64,000 nucleotides of DNA from Psychroserpens sp. NJDZ02 (GTDB taxonomy: Bacteria > Bacteroidota > Bacteroidia > Flavobacteriales > Flavobacteriaceae): assembly GCF_004843725.1 (NCBI RefSeq), contig NZ_CP039451.1, positions 556,501 through 620,500 of the forward strand, in the 5' to 3' direction. The notes under the pieces were generated by a model, which saw only the letters and a list, made by a program, of their open reading frames with translations, was not told where the DNA came from and made no database searches. How positions within the stretch are numbered: position 1 is the stretch's first letter; every line of letters begins with the position of its first letter. The position numbers and the translations under genes were made by a program. Positions 8,516 to 16,856 of the stretch are shown one piece after another.

Positions 8516-8743
8516 TTATAGGTCAAACACAGAAGAGCGTTTAGTATATACAATATCCTTTATACGCATCCAAAACGCTAGAAATAAGTATAATGCAAAA
8601 CCAAACCCTAATGTTGCAAACGTTAAATACATAAAACTAGTACGCACCACTTTGGCTCTGATCCCTAGACGGTCAGCAATACGTTGGCATACATGGTAGC
8701 CTCGTTTTTGAAAATAGTGTAATGGTTTATATAAAAATTGCAT
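8516..8743 (-). CDS. Small PspC-domain membrane protein
   Basis: A 75-aa protein matching a lone PspC domain: CQRIADRLGIRAKVVRTSF followed by a single long hydrophobic segment. In Proteobacteria PspC senses membrane stress; in Bacteroidota small PspC proteins are common and of unproven role. It is the first gene of a two-gene unit with the K+ channel (3-bp gap), which suggests membrane ion or stress homeostasis. Confidence 0.8.
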   Translation of the reverse strand: MQFLYKPLHYFQKRGYHVCQRIADRLGIRAKVVRTSFMYLTFATLGFGFALYLFLAFWMRIKDIVYTKRSSVFDL

Positions 8744-8852
8744 ATGGCAAGGTAATTATAAATTTAATAATTTTATAATTAAGCGTCTTGCTTTTGTATT
8801 AACACAAGTCTAGATATGTAAAGATTTAATCACAAAACAACAATTGCACCTC

Positions 8853-10124
8853 CTAATGTGTCAGTACGCTATTACCAATAGCACATTTTAAACAACGGTT
8901 TTTATCGCAATAGTTATTTTTAAGCTGAAGTACTGCTTGGCTTTGTAATGCAGATTCTGAGACCACTTGTAATGTTTTAAACTTATCGACAATACCATTT
9001 TTTTCAGGTTTTAACTGCGTCATTAACTTAACAATATCGGCTTCAATAGATTTACCTTGCTGCTTAGCGTAGCAAAATTTAAGCGGAATAATAGTATTGA
9101 TTAACAACAAGTCAACAAATGCTTTTGTGATTTTCTTTTTACTTGCTTTAGATTCTTTTTCAAACGTGTAGTGCGTCTCCCAGAATATGGAGGTTGACAC
9201 CGAAAACAGGTTATACATATCTGCAATGCTTTTTGAAGCAATCACTTTTGAAAATAAATTGTGATGCTCATGATACAGATTAGCCAACTGTGATAATCTA
9301 ATGGTTGGAAAATTTGGAGGACGTAATCTAAAAAACTGAAATGGGATAACACTGTTATTATCTAAACTAAATTTTTGTTTTAGAAACACATAATCGTTTT
9401 GAAGTGCTTGATAATAGCCCTCCTGCACTTCGCCATCTAGCAAATTAGCCTGACCAAAAAATAAAGCTTCCAAACTTTGTAAATGACTCTGCTGTTTTCT
9501 AACTACTGAAAACTCAAAACTATTAGCTAAACTTAAAAACGAGTCACCATTAACTTTAAGTCCAAAATTTTTAGCCAATAACTTAAATAATACTGCTTCC
9601 CAATCATTGTTTGACGTATCTAGGATAACTTCAATATCTTTTGCTTTGCGCTCCAATCGTTCAAAAAACAAACGTTCTAACCAATTATTGACCGTAAAGG
9701 CATTGACATCGGTAATAGTGTTTTCGCAATTAATCCATGTTTGTTTGCTATTAAATAATTTATGGTAATTATTTAGTGCTTTTTTAGAGACATAATCTTT
9801 AAGTACAATAGTTGGTATTTGCGTATTATCTTTTCTAAACACTTCTGTATCGTACTCCCAAACCACATGCAAAATCACGTTATCATAATTAGGATCTACC
9901 TCGTGGTTATGCACAAACCAATCACTAGATTTAATATGAATCTCAATATTGCCAGCCCAAAGTTGCTTACCAATGGTTACTTGTCCGTTAAAAAAATCCG
10001 GTCCTGCGTTATGGTTATGCGTCCCCACATTACTAATAATGACCTGTTCACCATTAGTGGTTTGTAAGTTTGAGGGGTCTAGTATTTTATGCTTCCATAA
10101 GTAATGTAGAAAATCTTCTTGCAT
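8853..10124 (-). CDS. DUF2851 family protein
   Basis: A 423-aa cytoplasmic protein of the DUF2851 family, which is nearly universal in Flavobacteriaceae but has no known function. The conserved N-terminal block (MQEDFLHYLWKHK, GPDFFNGQVTIGKQLWAGNIEIH, VILHVVWEYD) is present and resembles a restriction-like fold with acidic residues. The C-terminus ends in a Cys pattern (CDKNRCLKCAIG) that could bind metal. It is monocistronic. The start is the first ATG; the next gene diverges. Confidence 0.85.
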   Translation of the reverse strand: MQEDFLHYLWKHKILDPSNLQTTNGEQVIISNVGTHNHNAGPDFFNGQVTIGKQLWAGNIEIHIKSSDWFVHNHEVDPNYDNVILHVVWEYDTEVFRKDNTQIPTIVLKDYVSKKALNNYHKLFNSKQTWINCENTITDVNAFTVNNWLERLFFERLERKAKDIEVILDTSNNDWEAVLFKLLAKNFGLKVNGDSFLSLANSFEFSVVRKQQSHLQSLEALFFGQANLLDGEVQEGYYQALQNDYVFLKQKFSLDNNSVIPFQFFRLRPPNFPTIRLSQLANLYHEHHNLFSKVIASKSIADMYNLFSVSTSIFWETHYTFEKESKASKKKITKAFVDLLLINTIIPLKFCYAKQQGKSIEADIVKLMTQLKPEKNGIVDKFKTLQVVSESALQSQAVLQLKNNYCDKNRCLKCAIGNSVLTH

Positions 10125-10230
10125 GGTTTAAATGTAAGACTAGTGTTTGATATTAACAAACAACAGCCTTTAATTATTTGAAAAACAAGTCATTATTTAG
10201 ATAATAATAAACATTCCATTATCAAAATAT

Positions 10231-10247
10231 CACGGAAAACAGGGTAT
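10231..10247. promoter_or_regulatory. Possible regulatory motif (CGGAAAACAGGGTATT form)
   Basis: CACGGAAAACAGGGTAT resembles two other intergenic motifs in the window (11814-11832 on the minus strand and 36250-36266), with the shared pattern CCCCCT-x-AAAACAGGG. It lies about 90 bp upstream of the gene at 10334. The conservation is only by eye. Confidence 0.3.
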
Positions 10248-10333
10248 TATAAAATTATATTATTTATTAATTTTGATCGCCTGTGTCAAAAGACACTGGC
10301 AAGCCTTATAACATACTAAATAATTCAAAAAAT

Positions 10334-10819
10334 ATGAATGCAACACAAAGTGACGCTATACATCAATTAATAAAAACTGAACTTTTAGACTCCCTACGCC
10401 TATTCGCAAACACAGAATATACTGGCTATGATCCCGTTCGCCCAGTTGGCAAAATTATGTTTACTGCGCAAGGAGAGATTACCTCTCCTCCTGACTTAGA
10501 GTTTATGGGGTATGGTGCTGGATCAGAAGGCGAAACCTTTAGCGAATGCGGTGGTGTAAATTTAGACTCTTTTTTTCCACTGGACTCCGACGGTGATTAT
10601 TTTGCAAGTGATGCTGAAGATTTTATAGAAAAATGCTTTCAAGATGCTGCTTCTGCATTACTAAAAGGGCTTCAATCTATTTCTAAAAGTGACACGTTTA
10701 TAGCACTACCAAAAGACGGCCCTGTAGTCTTTGTTTTAAATCTAATCGATCAAGCTAATAAAGTAATTTGCCGTATTCATCCTAATGGTGATGTTGAATT
10801 ACCTCCAAACAAAAATTAA
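10334..10819 (+). CDS. Hypothetical protein, first gene of a two-gene unit
   Basis: A 161-aa soluble protein I do not recognise. The ATG at 10334 (MNATQSDAIHQLIKTELLDS) is the best start; an in-frame GTG at 10283 would add 17 poorly structured residues. The sequence is mixed alpha/beta with a Gly/Asp-rich centre (FMGYGAGSEGETFSECGG, PLDSDGDYF) that recalls a loop-rich binding surface, and the C-terminus is RIHPNGDVELPP. It ends 2 bp before the ATG of the broken WGR-like gene, so the pair was one operon. The unit lies just outside the cassette array. Confidence 0.6.
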   Translation: MNATQSDAIHQLIKTELLDSLRLFANTEYTGYDPVRPVGKIMFTAQGEITSPPDLEFMGYGAGSEGETFSECGGVNLDSFFPLDSDGDYFASDAEDFIEKCFQDAASALLKGLQSISKSDTFIALPKDGPVVFVLNLIDQANKVICRIHPNGDVELPPNKN

Positions 10820-10821
10820 AA

Positions 10822-11655
10822 ATGAATGAATCCTATTTAGAAACAACTGACCGCAAGCCAAATAGATTTTAGAAAGCAGAACGACAAGATAACAATCTAA
10901 TAATTACTGAAGGTATAGTAGGCACCGAGGGACAAAAAACCATCACCGAGTTTGAAAGCTGGGATGATTGCGAAGACAGAATAGACGCGCTTACCGATGA
11001 CATGCTAGACAAAGGCTATGACTTTTTATTCGATGATGATGACACAAATTACCAACCAATAAAAAAAGGAGAATGGTTTGAAGTGATTTACACTAAAATA
11101 TTACCCATATACAAACGTGCTATTTTAAAGTACCCAAAAGATCACTATACCTACTTGCAATTACAATGGACAGGTCAAGGTTTTGCTTTAGGACTTACAA
11201 AAAACATTGAAGAAAACTATTGGGAATACATAACGGATGAAACTTTTGACGAAAGCGACTGTTCCTTAAACGACGTTTATCATATTTTAGAGGCTATACC
11301 ATACGAAGATGACGAAGGCTACTTACTAGACATAGAAAGACAAGAATGGCCCACAAACGAACAAGAAATTTACGATTTAGAATACTTTATGTTATACACC
11401 ATGCTAGCACTGATGTGTCAAGAACTGATGGCCGATGCAGAGTTACAACCATATTTATCAAACATAAAGAAGCGGGTAATAGTCGCAACAGATAGACCAT
11501 TACAACCCTTTAAATATTTAGTAGCTTCTATAAAAGAAAGAAAAAAAATGGTAAACCTATTAATAAAAGAGGAAGCAACTAAGCTACTTATTCTAGATTT
11601 ATGGGCAGATCAATTAAAAGATAAAGGTGCCCAACTTTTAGAACGCTTTAAATAA
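10822..11655 (+). pseudogene. WGR-domain-like protein interrupted by an in-frame TAG
   Basis: From the ATG at 10822 one frame runs to 11655 (277 codons) except for TAG at 10870-10872. The text around the stop is KPNRF-stop-KAERQDN...GTEGQKTITEFESWDDCEDR, which is a WGR-like domain. In that family the residue after F is normally Trp, so TGG->TAG is the likely change. After the stop the next ATG in frame is at 11002, which would lose most of the domain. The C-terminal part (about residues 90-277) is an acidic helical region without a recognised motif. Either the gene is dead, or the stop is a sequencing error or is suppressed. Confidence 0.7.
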
Positions 11656-11860
11656 TACACTATTGATTATAAGTGAGTAATCAAAAACTAATTACAGATC
11701 ATCACTAAGACTAATAATTATAAATAACACGTAGTTCGACGTATTGTAAGACAACTTTATAAATTGTAGATTAGCTTTTCAAAACCGAAATCAGGAACAA
11801 AACTTCCACATATCCTGTAATATTTAGGGGGTATTTAGTACTTTAGGCACCATATAACTA

Positions 11861-11870
11861 GTTCTATGCA
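11861..11870 (+). repeat. Cassette start core (R'-like) GTTCTATGCA
   Basis: GTTCTATGCA lies 29 bp upstream of the HEAT-protein start. Its exact reverse complement TGCATAGAAC is restored at the end of that gene when the group II intron at 12882-13525 is removed. This is the left boundary of the first cassette of the array. Confidence 0.6.
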
Positions 11871-11899
11871 ATTAAAAAAAACTCAACAGAAAAATAATT

Positions 11900-12880
11900 A
11901 TGGATTATTTAGATGATTTATTTGAAAGGTTAGAAAATGAAAATTTACGTCCTGGTCTTAAATTACCCGAAGGTGTTAGTTATAAATCTGACTTAACAGT
12001 TTCTTGGGAGGCACGAATTGAATCTAAAAAACTTTCAGACTCTAAATGGATTAGTCCGCTAAAGGAACGTTTAAATAAAGAAAAAATAACAAAAGAGAAA
12101 ATAAATATAATTCACGTTTTAGTTCCATTAGCTGACAAAAACAAAGAACATTCAATAGCTGACTATATAATTAATTTTGTGAAAAAGGAAAAAGTTAGAT
12201 GGGTTCGTGATGTTGCTTTATCTTCTCTAAATGATTCACAACTTGAAATTCAAAACGAAAAAGAATATCTCTTTGAATTAATTGAAAATAAAGACTGGCA
12301 AATTAAATTAAGTGCCTTAGGATTATTAAAAAAACTTGATTCTTCATATTCTAATAGAATAGAAATTGTTTGTTTAGATTTAATAGAGAAAAACAAGAAA
12401 AAACCTCACGAATTAAGCTCGATTTGTGGAGTTTTAGTTAGACACGGTACAGAAAAATCAATTACACAATTAAAAGAAGTTGCTAAAAATAACAGTAAAG
12501 CTTTTACAGTTAATTCTGCATTAAATGCAATTGGAGAAATTGGAAGAGATGAGGAATTAGATTTTTTCATTGAAATTTTTAAAACAAATCGAAATAATGA
12601 TGTAAAATCAATGGTTACGCAATCAATATGCAAATTCGGAAATGAAAGTGTTATTGATATATTAATTAAAAGAGCAAAAACTATACTTTCGAAAACAAGA
12701 AAAACGAATATAATTTATGTTGGTGGAACAAAGCCTGAGCTTGTTCACATTTTGACTTTCTTAATTAACTTTAAAGATGACAGAATTACTAAATTAATAG
12801 ATTTCATAATGTCTAAAAAAATGAATTTAATGGACGAAACAGAATTAAAGTGGTTCAGAGAGGAAATAAAAACTGCATAG
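11900..12880 (+). CDS. HEAT-repeat protein (cassette gene)
   Basis: A 326-aa cytoplasmic all-helical protein built from HEAT-like repeats. Helical pairs recur around WVRDVALSSLND, WQIKLSALGLLKKL, TVNSALNAIGEIGRDEE and SMVTQSICKFG. Such proteins are usually adaptors or inhibitors; no catalytic motif is seen. It lies alone between a cassette start core (11861-11870) and a group IIC intron relic that begins one base after its TAG. It is therefore the first gene of the cassette array. The ATG follows an A-rich leader, as is usual here. Confidence 0.75.
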   Translation: MDYLDDLFERLENENLRPGLKLPEGVSYKSDLTVSWEARIESKKLSDSKWISPLKERLNKEKITKEKINIIHVLVPLADKNKEHSIADYIINFVKKEKVRWVRDVALSSLNDSQLEIQNEKEYLFELIENKDWQIKLSALGLLKKLDSSYSNRIEIVCLDLIEKNKKKPHELSSICGVLVRHGTEKSITQLKEVAKNNSKAFTVNSALNAIGEIGRDEELDFFIEIFKTNRNNDVKSMVTQSICKFGNESVIDILIKRAKTILSKTRKTNIIYVGGTKPELVHILTFLINFKDDRITKLIDFIMSKKMNLMDETELKWFREEIKTA

Positions 12881-12881
12881 A

Positions 12882-13525
12882 ATCGAGTAGACGGCTCCGA
12901 CTAAAATAGCCGGAGTGCGCCTCTCACACCACCGTACATACGGGTCTCGTATACGGCGGTTCGTAAATCATCACGCCAAAGCTCTTTTCACCCTTGGCAC
13001 TATCTTCTAATTTAGGCATAGGCTACCACTAGTGCTCCTATGCGAATTTTGAAGAGAATTACGTTCAGTCCTTCCTTACTTGTGAGACCTTCTGAGGTAT
13101 TGCCTCAACTCGTTTCCTGTAAGTACTATGACTTCTGCTGACTTCTCCATATAGTCAACTCGTAACTTTGGAGACCTCCCCAGGTAATGGCATCCTCTTT
13201 CACTCAATCACTGCCGTATCTACATAGTTACCCTTTTGTTACTGTTTGGGCGTTACAATGATGTGCTTGCTTACCCGAATAACTATGCCTCTGTATACGA
13301 TTTCTGTTTAGTTTATGCTGAGCGCAGTTGAAGTATCAGTACCGAGTTTTGTAGTGGTATTTGCTCATTAATCAATCACAAATAGCCTTCAGATGTAACC
13401 TCGCGATTACCACCCTTGCGACTTACTAATGCTTCAAGACGTTACTCCTGCGCATAAGGGACTTGCACCCTCTAGATTAATTATTTACCTTTCCGTAAAT
13501 AAAAAGATGCCCATGCTGGGCACAC
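12882..13525 (-). mobile_element. ORF-less group IIC intron
   Basis: Read on the minus strand, the 644-nt element starts GTGTGCCCAGCATGGGC (5' GTGYG end). It carries class C domain I-III landmarks: GAGGGTGCAAGTCCC, ATGCCATTACCTGGGGAGG and AGAAGTCAGCAGAAGTCATA. The reverse transcriptase is absent. It closes with a complete domain V (GAACCGCCGTATACGAGACC...TACGGTGGT) and domain VI ending CTACTCGAT. It is inserted antisense to the HEAT gene, right after its stop codon, inside an attC-like site. Group IIC introns are known to target attC sites and terminators in this orientation. With DI-III, DV and DVI present it could still splice if helped in trans. Confidence 0.85.
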
Positions 13526-13715
13526 ACAATGTATAAAAAACATAGGGCTTTGTGTTAACCCCAAAGTTTTGTGTTTATTTATGAAGTCCGCCAAATATAA
13601 AATTTGGTATTTCAATATAAAAGATAAATACAAAATATTATATTTGGCTAAGTGACAAACCGAAACGAAGTGCTCATCAACTGCCCTACGTTCCTTATAC
13701 TAAACGTTGTAAGCA
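13526..13715 (+). repeat. attC-like palindromic site 1 (main part)
   Basis: The left arm GTATAAAAAACATAGGGC pairs with the right arm GCCCTACGTTCCTTATAC, and an inner pair is CCAAATATAAAAT with ATTATATTTGG. The site ends in the core GTTGTAAGCA (13706-13715). Its left end (TGCATAGA, 12874-12881) is cut off by the group II intron. About 190 nt long, it would fold as one imperfect hairpin like an integron attC. Confidence 0.6.
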
Positions 13716-13750
13716 ATTTTTCAAAAATGATAATTATTGCAAAAAAAACC

Positions 13751-14221
13751 ATGAAATTAAAAGATATATTCAAACTATTATTAGTTCTATTTGTTTTTAA
13801 TCCATTTCTAATTTCTTGTAAGGAGAAGCAAAAAAAAACCGTTAAAAACTTTACGAATGAAAAAATAGTAGAACAAAATTCAAAAATAAACACTGATTTC
13901 CTAGTTTATTCTGAAAAAGACCAATCCAAATCTGATTATACACAAAATATTTTGAGAGGAAGAATGACGTTAGGACATGAAGTTAGTAGTTTTTCCCCTT
14001 GTGGAGATAATAATGAATTTTGGATTTTGGCGGGAGAGGAATTTTATGAGTTATACTATAATTTAACAAAAAACAAAGAACCTTACTCCCCAATATTTGT
14101 GAGTATTGAAATTATTGATAAAGGAAAATCAGAAGATGGATTTGCTGCTGATTATGAAAGCACTTACGAGGTCGTAAATATTCTAGAGGCAAGAAACGTC
14201 TCAGACATAGACTGTGAATAA
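13751..14221 (+). CDS. Small lipoprotein (cassette gene)
   Basis: The start is the ATG at 13751, which opens a lipoprotein signal peptide (MKLKDIFKLLLVLFVF..., lipobox LISC). The longer upstream frame is attC-like repeat and is not coding. The 156-aa product has a globular part with RGRMTLGHEVSSFSPCGD and a C-terminal EVVNILEARNVSDIDCE. I associate this pattern with a family of small Bacteroidota lipoproteins of unknown function. The gene is alone in its cassette, whose termini GTTGTAAGCA (13706) and TGCTTACAAC (14225) are exact reverse complements. Confidence 0.7.
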   Translation: MKLKDIFKLLLVLFVFNPFLISCKEKQKKTVKNFTNEKIVEQNSKINTDFLVYSEKDQSKSDYTQNILRGRMTLGHEVSSFSPCGDNNEFWILAGEEFYELYYNLTKNKEPYSPIFVSIEIIDKGKSEDGFAADYESTYEVVNILEARNVSDIDCE

Positions 14222-14224
14222 AAC

Positions 14225-14426
14225 TGCTTACAACAAAACCTATAAACAATACGGACTTCGGGCTTAAACGCTAAAGTCTGTGTATATTTATAATGTCGCG
14301 AAATCTTTGGGATTTCGCTTTGACACAAAAAAGAAAAAACAAAACCAAAAGATTTCGCTTTGTTCCTGGCGGAAAGCAAACGCTAGTCTGCTCCCGTACT
14401 GTTCATAGCTAAATCGGTTAGCACCA
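14225..14426 (+). repeat. attC-like palindromic site 2
   Basis: The site begins with TGCTTACAAC and ends with GTTAGCACCA. Outer arms ATAAACAATACGG and CCGTACTGTTCAT, and inner arms GCGAAATCTTTGGG and CCAAAAGATTTCGC, are inverted and largely complementary. It lies directly between two plus-strand genes and carries no insertion, so it shows the undisturbed form. Confidence 0.6.
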
Positions 14427-14442
14427 ATTTGAAAAAATCCTA

Positions 14443-15300
14443 GTGATAAGAATAGCTACATTTAAAAATAATGATTTAGTTCCTTTTAAAACAATAAGTC
14501 AAAATAATTTTGATTCACTAAAATTAGATTGTTCTGTTTTAAAAAAGAACTATACGCAATTTATGGTTTTCAAAAATCTTCAACTTAACCTAAAAGATTA
14601 CTATAATTTTATTGATGATTGGACAAAAGTTCCTGCTACTAAAATGAATTTTGGAATATCTACAAATATTCATTTCGTTATGAATGCAAACAAATTGATT
14701 CTAAATACCTTAATGTCATTCAAGTTATTTATTGATAATGCAGAAGTCTTTTTAAAACGTAAATACGGAAAGGATTCTAAAGAAGCTAAAGATTTTATTT
14801 TACTCACTAATAATCTTTTTGACACATCATTTGCTTATCGCTTTTTAAATAAATTAAGAAATTATTCTGTCCATCTAGGATTTCCTCTTGAAGTGGTTTT
14901 GTTTCACATTGATTATAATAGTCATTCACCTGAAAAAAGCGAGCATTCCGCAAAACTTGTTTTGAATATTGAAAAGTTGCTTACGGAAAAGAAATTATTT
15001 GGAGCAAAAATTCATAATGAATTACAAAACCAAAAAGGAGAATTAGACTTAATACCATTAATTAGAGAAATATCTAACCATATAATGGAATTGCAAAAAT
15101 ATATTTATTCATTACAAAAAGAAGAACTTACAGATTCAATTGAAAATATAGAAATGTTTGTGGGAAATCACAAAACTGAACAAAATCAAATAAAAGTTTA
15201 CACTATAGATGAAAACGCGCAAAAACAAATAAACCTAAGTATGTATGATATTCCATTTGACATATTGAATGAATATAAAACGACTTATAAAAACTGGTAG
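14443..15300 (+). CDS. HEPN-like hypothetical protein (cassette gene)
   Basis: A 285-aa helical protein read from a GTG at 14443; no ATG lies between this and the attC-like core 17 bp upstream, so GTG is the probable start. Residues about 75-150 form a helical bundle ending in KLRNYSVHLGFPL. RNYSVH fits the RNxxxH (Rx4H) motif of HEPN ribonucleases and the LRNYxxH form seen in some HEPN-like proteins. HEPN proteins often act as RNases in toxin-antitoxin or anti-phage systems. No partner nucleotidyltransferase is next to it. Function is inferred from the motif only. Confidence 0.6.
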   Translation: MIRIATFKNNDLVPFKTISQNNFDSLKLDCSVLKKNYTQFMVFKNLQLNLKDYYNFIDDWTKVPATKMNFGISTNIHFVMNANKLILNTLMSFKLFIDNAEVFLKRKYGKDSKEAKDFILLTNNLFDTSFAYRFLNKLRNYSVHLGFPLEVVLFHIDYNSHSPEKSEHSAKLVLNIEKLLTEKKLFGAKIHNELQNQKGELDLIPLIREISNHIMELQKYIYSLQKEELTDSIENIEMFVGNHKTEQNQIKVYTIDENAQKQINLSMYDIPFDILNEYKTTYKNW

Positions 15301-15314
15301 TAACACCGGTAACC

Positions 15315-16027
15315 GTTGCACAACCCCTTAAAAAAAACACAAAAAGAGCTTAAAACCTCTGATTTTAAGCTCTTTTTAATTTTAATACGCCAATTTTCTG
15401 TAAAATGTAAGTGGTTTAAAACATAGCATTCGAACGCTTATTAGGTAGTTTTTGGTACTTTTAATAAAAGCAAGTAGTCCCGCTATACTTTCTGGTTCGT
15501 TTTTCATATATTTTAAATACTTTTTAAGATTATAGGCTGTTGCGGATAGCTGCATACACTTATTAGCTTGTTTAATTTCAAGGCTATTTACTTCTTCTAT
15601 ACCTAAAAACTAGGTTAGTGTACCAAATACGGAGGCTATCTGCTTTTTCGTTTTCCTTTCATATAGCTTTCTTTTTTACTATCAACTCGTGTTATATTCC
15701 GTAGGTATTCTGCGCGGTAATCGTAAACTATATTGCGATACGATAATAGTTTTCTATCGCTGGTGATATTCTCTAAATAACCAACTAAACAGCATTTGAA
15801 AAACACTACGGGATCTAAACTTTTCTGTCCACAGTTTCCGTAATAGATTTTTGTTTAATTCCGTAGAAATTCTAAGTCTAAAATTTCTGATAATCATCTA
15901 TAAAAATTGTCTTGGGGAACCCGACGACTCAACTGGAAATTGTTGAATAATTTCTCTTGATATATTTTTGTGCCTTGCATAACTAAATCTACGAAATTTC
16001 TATATCTTTAACTACACGTTGTGCAAC
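15315..16027 (-). mobile_element. Degenerate IS1182-like insertion sequence
   Basis: The ends are a 10-bp inverted repeat, GTTGCACAAC at 15315-15324 and GTTGTGCAAC at 16018-16027. On the minus strand broken frames encode transposase pieces (TKIYYGNCGQKSLDPVVFF, LVGYLENITSDRKL, DYRAEYLRN, then a C-terminal piece). Internal deletions and several stops make it dead. At 15343-15377 a terminator-like hairpin (AAAAAGAGCTTAAAA stem) follows the transposase end. It is inserted in the attC-like site after the HEPN-like gene. Confidence 0.75.
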
Positions 16028-16213
16028 AGGCACAATGTATAAAAAACATAGGGCGTTTGTGCTAAACCGAAAGGTTCGTGAATATTTACAAAGTTCGCTA
16101 AATATAAAATTTGGTATTTATAGAATAAAAGCAAAATATTTATATTTAGCTAAGTAATAAACCGAAACGAAAGTGCTCATCACTTGCCCTACGTTTCTTA
16201 TACTCAACGTAAC
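16028..16213 (+). repeat. attC-like palindromic site 3
   Basis: After the IS1182 end, the sequence CACAATGTATAAAAAACATA is nearly identical to site 1. Arms GTATAAAAAACATAGGGC and GCCCTACGTTTCTTATAC pair, as do CGCTAAATATAAA and TTTATATTTAGC. The right end is CAACGTAACCAAC, a form that lacks the usual GTT. The left core lies before the IS at about 15303-15313 (ACACCGGTAAC). Confidence 0.6.
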
Positions 16214-16246
16214 CAACATTAAGAAAAGCCTGAAATAAAATAATTT

Positions 16247-16591
16247 ATGCCACATTTTGTAATTGATTGTTCTAAAAATATCATAAAAATAAAATCACCG
16301 AAAGAAATTATTCAAAAAGTATATGATACCGCTGAATCGACTGACCTTTTTGACAAAGGAGATATCAAAGTAAGAATCAATCCTTTTGAATATTATAATA
16401 TCGGAAATACTAAAGATGATTTTATTCACATTTTCGCGAATATTATGGAAGGACGAACTGTTTCTCAAAAAAAGAATCTATCGGAAATAATTATTACTGA
16501 ATTGAAATTAATGTTCCCTGATGTTCCACTTATTTCAATAAATATTAGAGATTTTGAAAAAGCAACGTATTGCAATAAATCAATGGTGTGA
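16247..16591 (+). CDS. 5-carboxymethyl-2-hydroxymuconate isomerase-like tautomerase (cassette gene)
   Basis: A 114-aa member of the tautomerase superfamily close to CHMI (HpaF). It starts MPHFVIDC, so Pro2 becomes the catalytic N-terminal proline after Met removal. The block DIKVRINPFEYY...DFIHIFANIMEGRT and the C-terminal FEKATYCNK match CHMI. The normal enzyme works in homoprotocatechuate degradation, but no other gene of that pathway is near. It is a lone metabolic gene in a cassette between two attC-like sites, and its real substrate may differ. Confidence 0.8.
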   Translation: MPHFVIDCSKNIIKIKSPKEIIQKVYDTAESTDLFDKGDIKVRINPFEYYNIGNTKDDFIHIFANIMEGRTVSQKKNLSEIIITELKLMFPDVPLISINIRDFEKATYCNKSMV

Positions 16592-16628
16592 GACTGAATA
16601 AACAAATTATACGTTGAATAAAATAACG

Positions 16629-16830
16629 TTGGGTAACACTGTGTATAAAACATAGATAATAAGTGCTAAACCGAAAGATTTGTGCTTATTTATAAAGACC
16701 GCCAAATTTTTAAATTTGGTTTTAAAACTGAAAAAATAAATCAAAATATAAAAATTTGGCTCGGTGTTAAATCTGAAATGTAGTATCTTTTTACACGCTA
16801 CGATTCCATACAATTAACGTTAGGTAGCAT
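16629..16830 (+). repeat. attC-like palindromic site 4
   Basis: It begins TTGGGTAACACTGTGTATAAAA and ends ACGTTAGGTAGCAT. GTTAGGT is the only core here that fits the canonical attC R' GTTRRRY. The inner arms (GCCAAATTTTTAAATTTGG and AAAATTTGGC) form the familiar central palindrome. No insertion is present. Confidence 0.55.
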
Positions 16831-16856
16831 ATGACAAAACCATCGAAAACAGAACT

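Noticed and set aside
10283..10333. GTG start giving a 178-aa version of the first gene of the island
   Set aside because: The 17 extra residues are Asn/Lys-rich with no predicted structure, and an ATG in good context follows at 10334.
12900..12960. Ordinary transcription terminators formed by the CTCCGACTAAAATAGTCGGAG hairpins
   Set aside because: The hairpin is domain VI of the group II intron relics, shown by its fixed position next to domain V and the CTACTCGAT end; terminator activity is possible but secondary.
13526..16830. CRISPR array
   Set aside because: The repeated elements are 130-200 nt palindromes separated by whole genes, with no short regular repeats or spacers and no cas genes.
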